From JABFWF01 sp035539135 (GTDB taxonomy: Bacteria; Pseudomonadota; Gammaproteobacteria; Xanthomonadales; Xanthomonadaceae), in the NCBI GenBank assembly GCA_035539135.1, contig DATLJD010000013.1:211489-275488 (forward strand): 64,000 nt of DNA, written 5' to 3'. The translations under genes were made by a program, and so were the position numbers. Below the pieces are notes generated by a model, which saw only the letters and a program-made list of their open reading frames with translations, was not told the origin of the DNA and did no database searches. Of the stretch, positions 52,764-60,765 are shown in pieces. How positions within the stretch are numbered: the stretch's first letter is position 1; every line of letters begins with the position of its first letter.

Positions 52764-54119
52764 CTAGCGAGCGCCGCCTCGCCCCTTGAGGTTGGCCTTC
52801 TTCAGCAGGCTCTCGTACTGGTGCGACATCAGGTGGGCCTGGATCTGGGCGATGAAGTCCATCACCACGACCACCACGATCAGCAACGAGGTGCCGCCGA
52901 AGTAGAACGAGGCGCCCAGCTCGGTGCGCATCAGCTCCGGCAACAGGCAGACCAGCACCAGGTACGCCGAGCCGGCCGCCGTCAGGCGGGTCAGCACGCC
53001 GTCGATGTACTCGCCGGTGGCCTTGCCCGGCCGGATGCCCGGGATCAGCGCGCCCGACTTCTTCAGGTTGTCGGCCGTCTCCTGCGAGTTGAACACCAGC
53101 GCCGTGTAGAAGAACGCGAAACCGACGATCAATGCGCCGTACAGGATCATGTGCAGCGGCTCGCCGGGCGAGAGCGCCTGGCTGACCTTCTGCAGCACCG
53201 ACTGCATCTGCGAGCCGCTGGCCTGGCCGAACCAGGTCGAGGCGGTCGCCGGGAACATCACGATGCTCGAAGCGAAGATCGGCGGGATCACGCCCGACAT
53301 GTTGAGCTTGAGCGGCAGGAACGAAGTCTGGTTCATGTACGCGTTGCGCCCGCCCTGGCGCCGCGCGTAGTTGACCGTGATCCGGCGCTGGCCGCGCTCC
53401 ATGAACACCACGAAGAACGTCGCCAGCAGCACCACCGCGCCGATCGTCATCACCGCCAGCGCGCTCATGTCGCCGTTGCGCGCCTGCTCCAGGGTGCCGA
53501 ACACGGCGCCCGGCAGGCCGGCCACGATGCCGGCGAAGATGATCAGCGACACGCCGTTGCCGACGCCGCGTTCGGTCACCTGTTCGCCGATCCACATCAG
53601 GAACATGGTGCCGGCGGTCAACGCCACCACCGCGGTCAGGATGAAGCCCATGCCGGGGCTGTACACCACCGGCAAGCCGTTGGCGGCGCCCTGGTGCTGC
53701 AGCGCCACCGCGATGCCGGCCGACTGGAAGACCGCCAGCGGGATCGCGCCCATGCGCGACCACTGGTTGATCTTGCGGCGGCCCGACTCGCCTTCCTTCT
53801 GGATCGCCTTCAGGCTGGGCATGATCTGCACCAGCAGCTGCACGATGATCGAGGAGGAGATGTAAGGCACCACGTTCAGCGCGAACAGGCTGAAGCGCGA
53901 GAGGGCGCCACCGGAGAACATGTTGAACATGTCCACGATGGTGCCTTCCTGCGACTCCATCAACTGCAGCATCGCCTGCGGGTTGACGCCCGGCACCGGG
54001 ATGTAGCAGCCGATGCGGTAGACGATCAGGGCCCCCAGGACGAACAACAGGCGCTGGCGGAGCTCGGTGAACTTGCCGAGCCCGCCGCCGAGGGCGCCCA
54101 CGCCGCCGCCACGCGCCAT
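52764..54119 (-). CDS. secY: Preprotein translocase subunit SecY
   Basis: 451-residue ten-helix core of the Sec translocon, exporting and inserting proteins. After a short Gly-rich start comes the first helix (RQRLLFVLGALIVYRIGCYIPVPGV), the plug region (FNMFSGGALSRFSLFALNVVPYISSSIIVQLL), GERGVGNG-type loop (TERGVGNGVSLIIFAGI) and the C5 cytoplasmic loop (KKSGALIPGIRPGKATGEYID). It starts 4 nt after rplO. Confidence 0.97.
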   Translation of the reverse strand: MARGGGVGALGGGLGKFTELRQRLLFVLGALIVYRIGCYIPVPGVNPQAMLQLMESQEGTIVDMFNMFSGGALSRFSLFALNVVPYISSSIIVQLLVQIMPSLKAIQKEGESGRRKINQWSRMGAIPLAVFQSAGIAVALQHQGAANGLPVVYSPGMGFILTAVVALTAGTMFLMWIGEQVTERGVGNGVSLIIFAGIVAGLPGAVFGTLEQARNGDMSALAVMTIGAVVLLATFFVVFMERGQRRITVNYARRQGGRNAYMNQTSFLPLKLNMSGVIPPIFASSIVMFPATASTWFGQASGSQMQSVLQKVSQALSPGEPLHMILYGALIVGFAFFYTALVFNSQETADNLKKSGALIPGIRPGKATGEYIDGVLTRLTAAGSAYLVLVCLLPELMRTELGASFYFGGTSLLIVVVVVMDFIAQIQAHLMSHQYESLLKKANLKGRGGAR

Positions 54120-54123
54120 GCGC

Positions 54124-54570
54124 TTACTGCCCCGCGTCCACGAGCTGGCCGCCCGCGGCCTCGATCGCCGCGCGGGCGCCGGCCGTGGCCAGCAGGCCCT
54201 TGAGCACGAACTTCTTGCTGATCTCGCCCTTCTTGACGACCTTGGCGCGCTTGGCCGAGGCCGGCACCAGGCCGGCGGCGCGCAGCGCGGCGAAGTCCAC
54301 CTCGCCCGCCTCCAGACGGTCGAGCTGGTACAGCAGCACTTCGGCCGTGTCCTGCGCCATCTTCGAGCGGAAGCCGATCTTCGGCAGGCGACGCTGCATC
54401 GGCATCTGGCCGCCTTCGAAGCCGGCCTTGATCTTGCCCTTGCCGCTGCGCGCGAACGAGCCCTTGTGGCCGCGGCCGGCGGTCTTGCCGAGGCCGGAAC
54501 CGATGCCGCGACCGACGCGCTTGCGCTCGGTGCGCGCGCCATCGGCCGGCTTGAGGGTATTGAGCTTCAT
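54124..54570 (-). CDS. rplO: 50S ribosomal protein L15
   Basis: 148 residues. The N-terminal Gly/Arg-rich extension (RVGRGIGSGLGKTAGRGHKGSFARSG) threads into 23S rRNA. QMPMQRRLPKIGFRS and the C-terminal globular part (KRAKVVKKGEISKKFVLKGLLATAGARAAIEAAGG) are as expected. Late assembly protein of the large subunit. Order rpmD-rplO-secY is standard. Confidence 0.97.
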   Translation of the reverse strand: MKLNTLKPADGARTERKRVGRGIGSGLGKTAGRGHKGSFARSGKGKIKAGFEGGQMPMQRRLPKIGFRSKMAQDTAEVLLYQLDRLEAGEVDFAALRAAGLVPASAKRAKVVKKGEISKKFVLKGLLATAGARAAIEAAGGQLVDAGQ

Positions 54571-54574
54571 CTGG

Positions 54575-54772
54575 TTACTCCTCCACCTGCACGAGGTAGT
54601 GGACCTTGTTGATCAGGCCACGCACCTGCGGGCTGTCCTTGAGTTCGCGCACGTCGTTGAGCTTGTTCAGGCCCAGGGCCTTCACAGACAAGCGATGGCG
54701 CGCCTGGGTTCCCCGCAGGCCCTTGACCAGGCGGACCTTGACGGTGCCGGTCGTCGCGTCGTTCTTAGCCAT
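54575..54772 (-). CDS. rpmD: 50S ribosomal protein L30
   Basis: 65 residues, normal for L30. VKVRLVKGLRGTQARHRLSVKALGLNKLND is the single conserved core. Its ATG at 54772 lies inside the end of rpsE (stop at 54765-54767), an 8-nt overlap, so translation is coupled. AGGAGCTGCAGC just upstream is the ribosome site. Confidence 0.96.
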   Translation of the reverse strand: MAKNDATTGTVKVRLVKGLRGTQARHRLSVKALGLNKLNDVRELKDSPQVRGLINKVHYLVQVEE

Positions 54773-55304
54773 GCTGCAGCTCCTCCACCTTCTTGCCGCG
54801 CTTGGCCGCAATCCGGGCCGGCGACTGCATCTCGACCAGGCCGCGCATGGTCGCGCGCACCAGGTTGATCGGGTTGCGCGAACCGGTGGCCTTGGCCAGC
54901 ACGTTCTTGACGCCAACCGCTTCCAGCACGGCGCGCATCGCGCCGCCAGCGATCACGCCGGTACCCTCGGACGCCGGCTGCATGAACACGCGCGCCGCGC
55001 CGTGGCCGGACTTGACCGTGTGCCACAGGGTGCCGTTGTTGAGGTCGACCTTGGCCATGCCGCGGCGGGCCTGCTCCATCGACTTCTGGATCGCGACCGG
55101 CACTTCGCGCGCCTTGCCGTAGCCGAAGCCGACCTTGCCGTCGCCGTCGCCGACCACGGTCAGCGCGGTGAAGGTGAACTGGCGGCCGCCCTTGACGGTC
55201 TTGCTGACGCGGTTGACCGCGATCAGCTTCTCGATCATGCCGTCGTCGATTTCCTCGCGGTTGCGATCACGATCGCGGCCGCGCTGCTGACGCTCTTCTG
55301 CCAT
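54765..55304 (-). CDS. rpsE: 30S ribosomal protein S5
   Basis: 179 residues. After an Arg/Asp-rich start (EERQQRGRDRDRNREE), the double-stranded RNA-binding part reads LIAVNRVSKTVKGGRQFTFTALTVVGDGDGKVGFGYGKA. The C-terminal domain contains AGGAMRAVLEAVGVKNVLAKATGSRNPINLVRAT. S5 supports decoding accuracy. The ATG at 55304 is chosen because upstream in-frame codons fall in a GC-hairpin spacer. Confidence 0.97.
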   Translation of the reverse strand: MAEERQQRGRDRDRNREEIDDGMIEKLIAVNRVSKTVKGGRQFTFTALTVVGDGDGKVGFGYGKAREVPVAIQKSMEQARRGMAKVDLNNGTLWHTVKSGHGAARVFMQPASEGTGVIAGGAMRAVLEAVGVKNVLAKATGSRNPINLVRATMRGLVEMQSPARIAAKRGKKVEELQHG

Positions 55305-55465
55305 GGGAATGTCTCGGTTGTTGAAGGGATTTGCGGCTTGGCCGCTTGTCGTTGTGGTCTGCATCGGGTGATTCGCGGGCGCGGAGAACTCCGCGTCGCG
55401 CCCGGCGCACCTCGCGCCGGCGAGCGAGCATCCGGCATGGGGCCCGGGCCCCACGCCTTCAAGCA
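55305..55465 (-). other. 161-nt spacer between rplR and rpsE
   Basis: Unusually long for this operon position. It holds palindromes GGGCGCGG...CCGCGTCGCGCCC (about 55378-55402), GCGCACCTCGCGC (about 55403-55417) and GTGGGGCCCGGGCCCCA-like symmetry (about 55436-55454). The part next to rpsE is less GC-rich (TTGTCGTTGTGGTC). No gene seen. Confidence 0.5.
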
Positions 55466-55819
55466 TCAGAACTGCAGGCCGCCCTCGCGCGCGGCGTCCG
55501 CCAGGGCCTTGATGCGGCCGTGGTAGCGGTAGCCGGAGCGATCGAACGCGACCTTCTCCACGCCGGCGGCGCGCGCCTTCTCGGCGATCGCGCGGCCGAC
55601 CTTGGCGGCGGCCTCGGCGTTCTTGCCGTTCTTCAGGCCCTCGCGCACGTCGGCCTGGGTGGTGCTGGCGGCGGCCAGCACCTTCGAGCCGTCGGCGCTG
55701 AACAGCTGCGCGTAGACGTGCTGGCCGGTGCGCAGCACCGACAGGCGCGGCACGCCGAGTTCGCGGATGCGCGCGCGGGTGGACTTGGCGCGGCGCAGGC
55801 GGGCGTTCTTCTTGTCCAT
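55466..55819 (-). CDS. rplR: 50S ribosomal protein L18
   Basis: 117 residues. KKNARLRRAKSTRARIRELGVPRLSVLRTGQHVYAQLFS and the end KVAFDRSGYRYHGRIKALADAAREGGLQF are typical. L18 binds 5S rRNA in the central protuberance. It lies 57 nt after rplF. Confidence 0.97.
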   Translation of the reverse strand: MDKKNARLRRAKSTRARIRELGVPRLSVLRTGQHVYAQLFSADGSKVLAAASTTQADVREGLKNGKNAEAAAKVGRAIAEKARAAGVEKVAFDRSGYRYHGRIKALADAAREGGLQF

Positions 55820-55876
55820 GGTCGTCTGTGTCTCCGGAAGCGGATCGGCTTCGCGCGGGCCCGGCGGGCCCCCGCC

Positions 55877-56404
55877 TTAGGCCTTCTTGGCTTCCTTGCG
55901 GATGATGGTTTCGTTGGCGTACTTCACGCCCTTGCCCTTGTAGGGCTCCGGCGGGCGGAAGCCGCGGATCTTGGCGGCGACTTCGCCGACCTGCTGCTTG
56001 TCGGCACCCGACACCACGATCTCGGTCTGGCTCGGCGTGGCGATGGTGATGCCCGCCGGGGCCGGGAACAGGATCGGGTGCGAGAAGCCCAGCGACAGGT
56101 TGAGGTCCTTGCCCTGCATGGCGGCGCGATAGCCGACGCCGACCAGCTCGAGCTTGCGCTCGAAGCCCTCGGACACGCCCTTCACCATGTTGGCGAGGAT
56201 CGCGCGCAGGGTGCCGGCCAGCGGCACCAGCGCCTCGTCGTTCGCGGACAGCACGGCCTGGCCGTTGTCCACGGCGACGGCGACGCCCTCCGGCTTGGCC
56301 ACCGACAGGGTGCCCTTCGGGCCCTTGACGCTCACCGATTCGGCCTGGACGTTCAGCTCGACGCCCTTCGGAAGGACGACCGGCTTCTTGGCAACTCGGG
56401 ACAT
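55877..56404 (-). CDS. rplF: 50S ribosomal protein L6
   Basis: 175 residues, two related domains. The ATG at 56404 gives MSRVAKKPVVLPKGVELNVQ. The second domain ends FRPPEPYKGKGVKYANETIIRKEAKKA, the conserved L6 tail near the GTPase centre. Gentamicin-type resistance mutations map to this protein in other species; none is apparent. A GGAGGAAT ribosome site precedes it. Confidence 0.97.
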   Translation of the reverse strand: MSRVAKKPVVLPKGVELNVQAESVSVKGPKGTLSVAKPEGVAVAVDNGQAVLSANDEALVPLAGTLRAILANMVKGVSEGFERKLELVGVGYRAAMQGKDLNLSLGFSHPILFPAPAGITIATPSQTEIVVSGADKQQVGEVAAKIRGFRPPEPYKGKGVKYANETIIRKEAKKA

Positions 56405-56417
56405 TGCGATTCCTCCC

Positions 56418-56813
56418 TTAGGCCACGAAGCACAGGACCTCGCCGCCGACGCCCTGCTGGCGCGCCTGCGCATCGGTCATGATGCCCTTCGAGGTGGAGA
56501 TGATGGCGATGCCCAGGCCACCGAGGACCTTGGGCAGCGCGTCCTTGCCGCGGTACTGGCGCAGGCCCGAGCGCGAGACGCGCTGCATGCGCTCGATCAC
56601 CGGCTTGCCTTCGAAATACTTCAGCACGATCTCGAGCGACGCCTTGGCGCCGTTCTCGATCACGCGGAAGTCGGCGATGTAGCCTTCGTCCTTGAGGACG
56701 CCGGCGATCGCCGCCTTGATCTTGGACGACGGCATCGACACCGTCGGCTTGCCGACCGCGGCCGCATTGCGCATGCGGACCAGCATGTCGGCGATGGGAT
56801 CAGTCATGCTCAT
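56418..56813 (-). CDS. rpsH: 30S ribosomal protein S8
   Basis: 131 residues. MTDPIADMLVRMRNAAAVGKPTVSMPSSKIKAAI at the start and GGLGIAIISTSKGIMTDAQARQQGVGGEVLCFVA at the end are canonical. S8 binds helix 21 of 16S rRNA and in E. coli represses this spc operon. The ATG at 56813 (MSMTDP) has the better-spaced AAGGTG site. Confidence 0.97.
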   Translation of the reverse strand: MSMTDPIADMLVRMRNAAAVGKPTVSMPSSKIKAAIAGVLKDEGYIADFRVIENGAKASLEIVLKYFEGKPVIERMQRVSRSGLRQYRGKDALPKVLGGLGIAIISTSKGIMTDAQARQQGVGGEVLCFVA

Positions 56814-56891
56814 TTGGGTTCACCTTCTGAGTAGCACCGATATCCGCTTTCGCGAAAATCTTGGCGGGACCCGGTCGCCCGGGCGGATTGT

Positions 56892-57197
56892 TTACCAGCT
56901 CGCCTTGCGCAGGCCCGGCACGTCGCCGTTCATGGTCGCCTTGCGCAGCATGTTGCGGCCGAGGCCGAACTTGCTGTAGACGCCGCGCGGACGGCCGGTC
57001 AGGGCGCAACGCGTGGTCTTGCGGCTGGGAGAGGAGTCGCGCGGCAGCTTCTGCAGCTTGGTCGCGGCGTCCATCTTCTCCTCGTAGCTCGCGTCCTGGC
57101 TGCTGATCACCTTCTTCAGCGCCTCGCGGCGGGCTGCGAACTTCTTGACCAGCTTGGCGCGCTTGGTCTCGCGGTTGACCATGGAGGTCTTTGCCAT
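56892..57197 (-). CDS. rpsN: 30S ribosomal protein S14 (zinc-independent type)
   Basis: 101 residues. This is the long C- form without the CxxC zinc motifs: KTSMVNRETKRAKLVKKFAARREALKKV, then LPRDSSPSRKTTRCALTGRPRGVYSKFGLGRNMLRKATMNGDVPGLRKASW. S14 sits in the 30S head. The following gap to rpsH (78 nt) is somewhat long. Confidence 0.97.
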   Translation of the reverse strand: MAKTSMVNRETKRAKLVKKFAARREALKKVISSQDASYEEKMDAATKLQKLPRDSSPSRKTTRCALTGRPRGVYSKFGLGRNMLRKATMNGDVPGLRKASW

Positions 57198-57216
57198 TGT
57201 CTGTCGTCCTCTGCGG

Positions 57217-57759
57217 TCAGTTGCGGAACGGGAAGCGGAAGGCCTCGAGCAGCGCCTTGGCCTCGGCGTCGGTCTTCGCCGTGGTGGTGATCGCGATGTC
57301 CATTCCGCGCAGCGCATCCACCTGGTCGAAGTCGATCTCCGGGAAGATGATCTGCTCCTTCACGCCCATGTTGTAGTTGCCGCGGCCGTCGAACGCGCGG
57401 CCCGACACGCCGCGGAAGTCGCGCACGCGCGGCAGGGCGACGTTGACCAGGCGGTCCAGGAACTCGTACATGCGCGCGCGGCGCAGCGTGACCTTGCAGC
57501 CGATCGGCCAGCCGTCGCGGATCTTGAACGAGGCCACCGAGACGCGCGACTTGGTGATCACCGGCTTCTGGCCGGAGATCTTAGCCATGTCGGCGGTCGC
57601 GTGCTCGAGCACCTTCTTGTTGGCCGCCGCCTCGCCCACGCCCATGTTGAGCGTGATCTTCACCAGCTTCGGCACTTCCATCGGATTGGCGTAGCCGAAG
57701 CGCTCCATCAGCTTCGGCACCACCTCGTCCTTGTAGAACTGTTCCAGTCGGGTCGTCAT
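57217..57759 (-). CDS. rplE: 50S ribosomal protein L5
   Basis: 180 residues. TTRLEQFYKDEVVPKLMERFGYANPMEVPKLVKITLNMGVGEA is the start, GQKPVITKSRVSVASFKIRDGWPIGCKVTLR the middle and DIAITTTAKTDAEAKALLEAFRFPFRN the end. L5 binds 5S rRNA and the P-site tRNA elbow region. Confidence 0.97.
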   Translation of the reverse strand: MTTRLEQFYKDEVVPKLMERFGYANPMEVPKLVKITLNMGVGEAAANKKVLEHATADMAKISGQKPVITKSRVSVASFKIRDGWPIGCKVTLRRARMYEFLDRLVNVALPRVRDFRGVSGRAFDGRGNYNMGVKEQIIFPEIDFDQVDALRGMDIAITTTAKTDAEAKALLEAFRFPFRN

Positions 57760-57788
57760 GGTTCATTCCTCAGGCGCAGGACGCCTGA

Positions 57789-58097
57789 TCAGATGGCCTC
57801 ACCGCTCGAGCGGAACACACGCAGTTTGCGTCCATTCTCGAGCACCTTGGTCGCGACACGCTCGCCCTTGCCGGAGGCCGGGTTGAACAGCATCACGTTG
57901 GAAATATGGATCGGCGCCTCGCGCTCGATCACGCCGCCCGGCTGGTTGGCCTGCGGGTTGGGCTTGGTGTGGCGCTTGACGATGTTGATGTTGGACACGA
58001 CGACCTTGTCGCCGGCCACGCGCACCACGTCGCCGCGCTTGCCCTTGTCCTTGCCGGCGATCACGACCACGTGGTCGCCCTTGCGGATACGGTTCAT
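57789..58097 (-). CDS. rplX: 50S ribosomal protein L24
   Basis: 102 residues with a KOW motif at the start: NRIRKGDHVVVIAGKDKGKRGDVVRV. Then VVSNINIVKRHTKPNPQANQPGGVIEREAPIHISNVMLFNP. L24 is an assembly initiator of the large subunit. Confidence 0.97.
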   Translation of the reverse strand: MNRIRKGDHVVVIAGKDKGKRGDVVRVAGDKVVVSNINIVKRHTKPNPQANQPGGVIEREAPIHISNVMLFNPASGKGERVATKVLENGRKLRVFRSSGEAI

Positions 58098-58111
58098 CTT
58101 CTTCCTCCGCC

Positions 58112-58480
58112 TTACAGCACTTCAGGTGCGAGCGAGACGATCTTCATGAACTTCTCGGAGCGCAGCTCGCGGGTCACGGGCCCGAAGATGCGCGTGCCGA
58201 TCGGCTCGTGCTTGTTGTTCAGCAGCACGGCGGCGTTGCCGTCGAAGCGGATCAGCGAGCCGTCCGGACGGCGCACGCCCTTGCGGGTGCGCACCACGAC
58301 GGCGTCGTAGACGTCGCCCTTCTTGACCTTGCCGCGCGGAATCGCGTCCTTGACGGACACCTTGATGATGTCGCCGATGCCCGCGTAGCGGCGCTTGGAG
58401 CCGCCGAGCACCTTGATGCACATCAGTTCCTTGGCGCCCGAGTTGTCGGCGACGTCGAGGTAGCTCTGCATCTGGATCAT
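58112..58480 (-). CDS. rplN: 50S ribosomal protein L14
   Basis: 122 residues. MIQMQSYLDVADNSGAKELMCIKVLGGSKRRYAGIGDIIKVSVKDAIPRGKVKKGDV is highly conserved and ends SLAPEVL. L14 is at the subunit interface. In E. coli it begins the spc operon; here the 15-nt gap behind rpsQ shows no separate promoter. Confidence 0.97.
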   Translation of the reverse strand: MIQMQSYLDVADNSGAKELMCIKVLGGSKRRYAGIGDIIKVSVKDAIPRGKVKKGDVYDAVVVRTRKGVRRPDGSLIRFDGNAAVLLNNKHEPIGTRIFGPVTRELRSEKFMKIVSLAPEVL

Positions 58481-58495
58481 GGTTCGAGCCTCCCC

Positions 58496-58762
58496 TTATT
58501 CGGCCGCGCGGGCGACGATCTCGACCACGCGCCAGTTCTTGGTCTTCGACAGCGGGGCGCACTCGGCCACGCGCACGGTGTCGCCCTCGTTGCAGGCGTT
58601 CTCGGCGTCGTGGGCGTGCAGCTTGGTCGAGCGGCGGATGTACTTGCCGTACAGCGCGTGCTTGACCTGGCGCTCGACCAGGACGGTCACCGTCTTGTCC
58701 ATCTTGTTGCTGACGACGCGGCCTTCGACCGTGCGCAGCTTCTTCTCAGTGTTATCGGTCAT
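58496..58762 (-). CDS. rpsQ: 30S ribosomal protein S17
   Basis: 88 residues. RTVEGRVVSNKMDKTVTVLVERQVKHALYGKYIRRSTKLHAHDAENACNEGDTVRVAECAPLSKTKNWRVVEIV matches the OB-fold S17 core. Primary 16S rRNA-binding protein. It begins 12 nt after rpmC. Confidence 0.97.
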   Translation of the reverse strand: MTDNTEKKLRTVEGRVVSNKMDKTVTVLVERQVKHALYGKYIRRSTKLHAHDAENACNEGDTVRVAECAPLSKTKNWRVVEIVARAAE

Positions 58763-58774
58763 GTCGGCTCGTCC

Positions 58775-58966
58775 TTACTTCGTGCCGCTCTGGCCCAGCA
58801 GGGTCTGCACGCGCGCGATCTCGCGGCGCACCCGGCGGGCTTCGTGGGTCTTGGCGAGCTGGCCGGTGGCCTGCTGCATGCGGAGCGAGAACTGCTCCTT
58901 GCGCAGGTCCAGCAGGTGCGCCTTGAGTTCGTCGGCCGACTTGCCGCGCAGTTCCTTGAGTTCCAT
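58775..58966 (-). CDS. rpmC: 50S ribosomal protein L29
   Basis: 63 residues, two helices: MELKELRGKSADELKAHLLDLRKEQFSLRMQQATGQL and EARRVRREIARVQTLLGQ. L29 lies at the tunnel exit and helps bind trigger factor and SRP. Its ATG shares one base with the rplP stop (TGATG), so translation is coupled. Confidence 0.97.
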   Translation of the reverse strand: MELKELRGKSADELKAHLLDLRKEQFSLRMQQATGQLAKTHEARRVRREIARVQTLLGQSGTK

Positions 58967-59379
58967 CAGCGCACCGTCCGGGTCACGAATTGGGTGGTCA
59001 CCGAGAGCTTGGCCGCGGCCAGGCGGAAGGCCTCGCGCGCGGTGGCTTCGTCGACGCCCTCGATCTCGTAGATCATGCGGCCGGGCTGGATCTGGGCGAC
59101 CCAGTACTCGACGTTGCCCTTGCCCGCGCCCATGCGGACTTCGATCGGCTTCTTGGTGATCGGCTTGTCGGGGAACACGCGGATCCACATCTTGCCGCCG
59201 CGCTTGACGTAGCGGCTGATCGAGCGGCGGGCCGCCTCGATCTGGCGCGCGGTCAGCTGACCGAACGCGGTCGCCTTCAGGCCGTACTCGCCGAACGAAA
59301 CGGCGTTGCCGTTCCAGCTCAGGCCGTCGTTGCGGCCCTTGTGCATCTTGCGGAACTTGGTTCGCTTGGGTTGCAGCAT
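58966..59379 (-). CDS. rplP: 50S ribosomal protein L16
   Basis: 137 residues. MLQPKRTKFRKMHKGRNDGL is the start; RSISRYVKRGGKMWIRVFPDKPITKKPIEVRMGAGKGNVEYWVAQIQPGRMIYEIEGV is the core that touches A-site tRNA. The Arg in RMGAGKG is the site hydroxylated in some bacteria. Confidence 0.97.
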   Translation of the reverse strand: MLQPKRTKFRKMHKGRNDGLSWNGNAVSFGEYGLKATAFGQLTARQIEAARRSISRYVKRGGKMWIRVFPDKPITKKPIEVRMGAGKGNVEYWVAQIQPGRMIYEIEGVDEATAREAFRLAAAKLSVTTQFVTRTVR

Positions 59380-59382
59380 GGT

Positions 59383-60141
59383 TTATTCCCTCGCCTCGCC
59401 GCGGTCGGCGCGCTCGCGGCGCGGACCACGCGGACGGTCAGCGCGGTCGCCGCGATCACCACGATCGCCGCGCGGCGCGTTGTCGTCCTGCTTCTCCTGG
59501 CCCACCTGGGAGAAATCGAAGATCTCGCCCTTGTAGATCCAGGTCTTGATGCCGATGATCCCGTAGGTCGTCCTGGCCTCGGCGAAGCCGTAGTCGACGT
59601 CGGCGCGCAGGGTGTGCAGCGGCACGCGGCCCTCGCGGTACCACTCCGAACGCGCGATCTCGGCGCCGTTCAGGCGGCCGGCCACGTTGACCTTGATGCC
59701 CAGCGCGCCGAGGCGCATCGCGTTGCCGACCGCGCGCTTCATCGCGCGGCGGAACATGATGCGGCGCTCCAGCTGCTGCGCGATCGACTCGGCGACCAGC
59801 TGCGCGTCGAGCTCCGGCTTGCGGACCTCGGTGACGTTGATGTGCGCCGGGACGCCCATCAGGTCGCTGACGTCCTTGCGCAGCTTCTCGATGTCCTCGC
59901 CGCGCTTGCCGATCACCACGCCCGGGCGGGCGGTGTGGATCGTGACGCGCGCGGTCTTGGCCGGGCGCTCGATCAGGATCTTGGAGATCCCGGCCTGGGC
60001 CAGCTTCTTGCGCAGCATCTCGCGGACCTTGAGGTCGGCGGCGAGGTAGTCGGCGTATTCCTTCTTGCCGGCGTACCACTTGGAGTTCCAGTCCTTGGCG
60101 ATGCCCAGGCGGATGCCGATCGGATTGACTTTGTGACCCAT
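59383..60141 (-). CDS. rpsC: 30S ribosomal protein S3, with extended C-terminus
   Basis: 252 residues, about 15-20 more than most gamma-proteobacterial S3. Conserved parts: GHKVNPIGIRLGIAKDWNSKWYA, the KH domain with VITIHTARPGVVIGKRGEDIEKLR-like sequence, and IKTWIYKGEIFDF near residue 210. The extra tail (about 220-252) is a low-complexity run of RGD, RAD and RPRG units. S3 forms the mRNA entry helicase; the charged tail would lie on the solvent side. Confidence 0.96.
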   Translation of the reverse strand: MGHKVNPIGIRLGIAKDWNSKWYAGKKEYADYLAADLKVREMLRKKLAQAGISKILIERPAKTARVTIHTARPGVVIGKRGEDIEKLRKDVSDLMGVPAHINVTEVRKPELDAQLVAESIAQQLERRIMFRRAMKRAVGNAMRLGALGIKVNVAGRLNGAEIARSEWYREGRVPLHTLRADVDYGFAEARTTYGIIGIKTWIYKGEIFDFSQVGQEKQDDNAPRGDRGDRGDRADRPRGPRRERADRGEARE

Positions 60142-60143
60142 GT

Positions 60144-60479
60144 TTACTTGCCCTCGCCGACGACGACGGTGATGTGGCTGGTGCGCTTGAGGATGCGCGT
60201 GCCACGGCCCTTCGCGCGCGCCATGAAGCGCTTCAGCGTGGGACCCTCGTCGACCATGATGGTCTTGACGCGCAGCTCGTCGACGTCCGCGCCCTGGTTG
60301 TTCTCCGCGTTGGCGATCGCCGACTCCACGACCTTGCGGATCATGTGGGCGGCCTTCTTGTCGGAGAACTTCAGGAGGTTGACGGCGCGCTCGGCGGTCA
60401 GGCCGCGCACCTGGTCGGCGACCAGGCGGGCCTTCTGCGGGGAGATGCGCGCGGTGCGCAGGATTGCCTTCGCTTCCAT
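60144..60479 (-). CDS. rplV: 50S ribosomal protein L22
   Basis: 111 residues. EAKAILRTARISPQKARLVADQVRGL is the start and the tunnel loop lies near LKRFMARAKGRGTRILKRTSHITVVVGEGK. The ATG at 60479 was chosen over one at 60485 because GGAG directly abuts the earlier ATG but is correctly spaced (6 nt) from this one. L22 lines the exit tunnel. Confidence 0.96.
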   Translation of the reverse strand: MEAKAILRTARISPQKARLVADQVRGLTAERAVNLLKFSDKKAAHMIRKVVESAIANAENNQGADVDELRVKTIMVDEGPTLKRFMARAKGRGTRILKRTSHITVVVGEGK

Positions 60480-60489
60480 GGTCATCTCC

Positions 60490-60759
60490 TTACTTCCCGG
60501 CCTTCTTGTCGCCGCCGTGGCCCTTGAACGTGCGGGTCAGGGCGAACTCGCCGAGCTTGTGGCCGACCATGTTCTCGTTGACCAGCACCGGGATGTGGTT
60601 GCGGCCGTTGTGGACGGCGATGGTGAAGCCCACCATCTCCGGCATGACCATCGAGCGGCGCGACCAGGTCTTGATCGGCTTCTTGTTGTTGCCCGCGGTC
60701 TCCACCTTCTTGAGCAGGTGGTGATCGACGAACGGGCCCTTCTTGAGTGAACGTGCCAT
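60490..60759 (-). CDS. rpsS: 30S ribosomal protein S19
   Basis: 89 residues. ARSLKKGPFVDHHLLKKVETAGNNKKPIKTWSRRSMVMPEMVGFTIAVHNGRNHIPVLVNENMVGHKLGEFALTRTF-type sequence is canonical. S19 is in the 30S head near S13. Its AGGAG ribosome site overlaps the rplB stop codon. Confidence 0.97.
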   Translation of the reverse strand: MARSLKKGPFVDHHLLKKVETAGNNKKPIKTWSRRSMVMPEMVGFTIAVHNGRNHIPVLVNENMVGHKLGEFALTRTFKGHGGDKKAGK

Positions 60760-60765
60760 GGCCGG

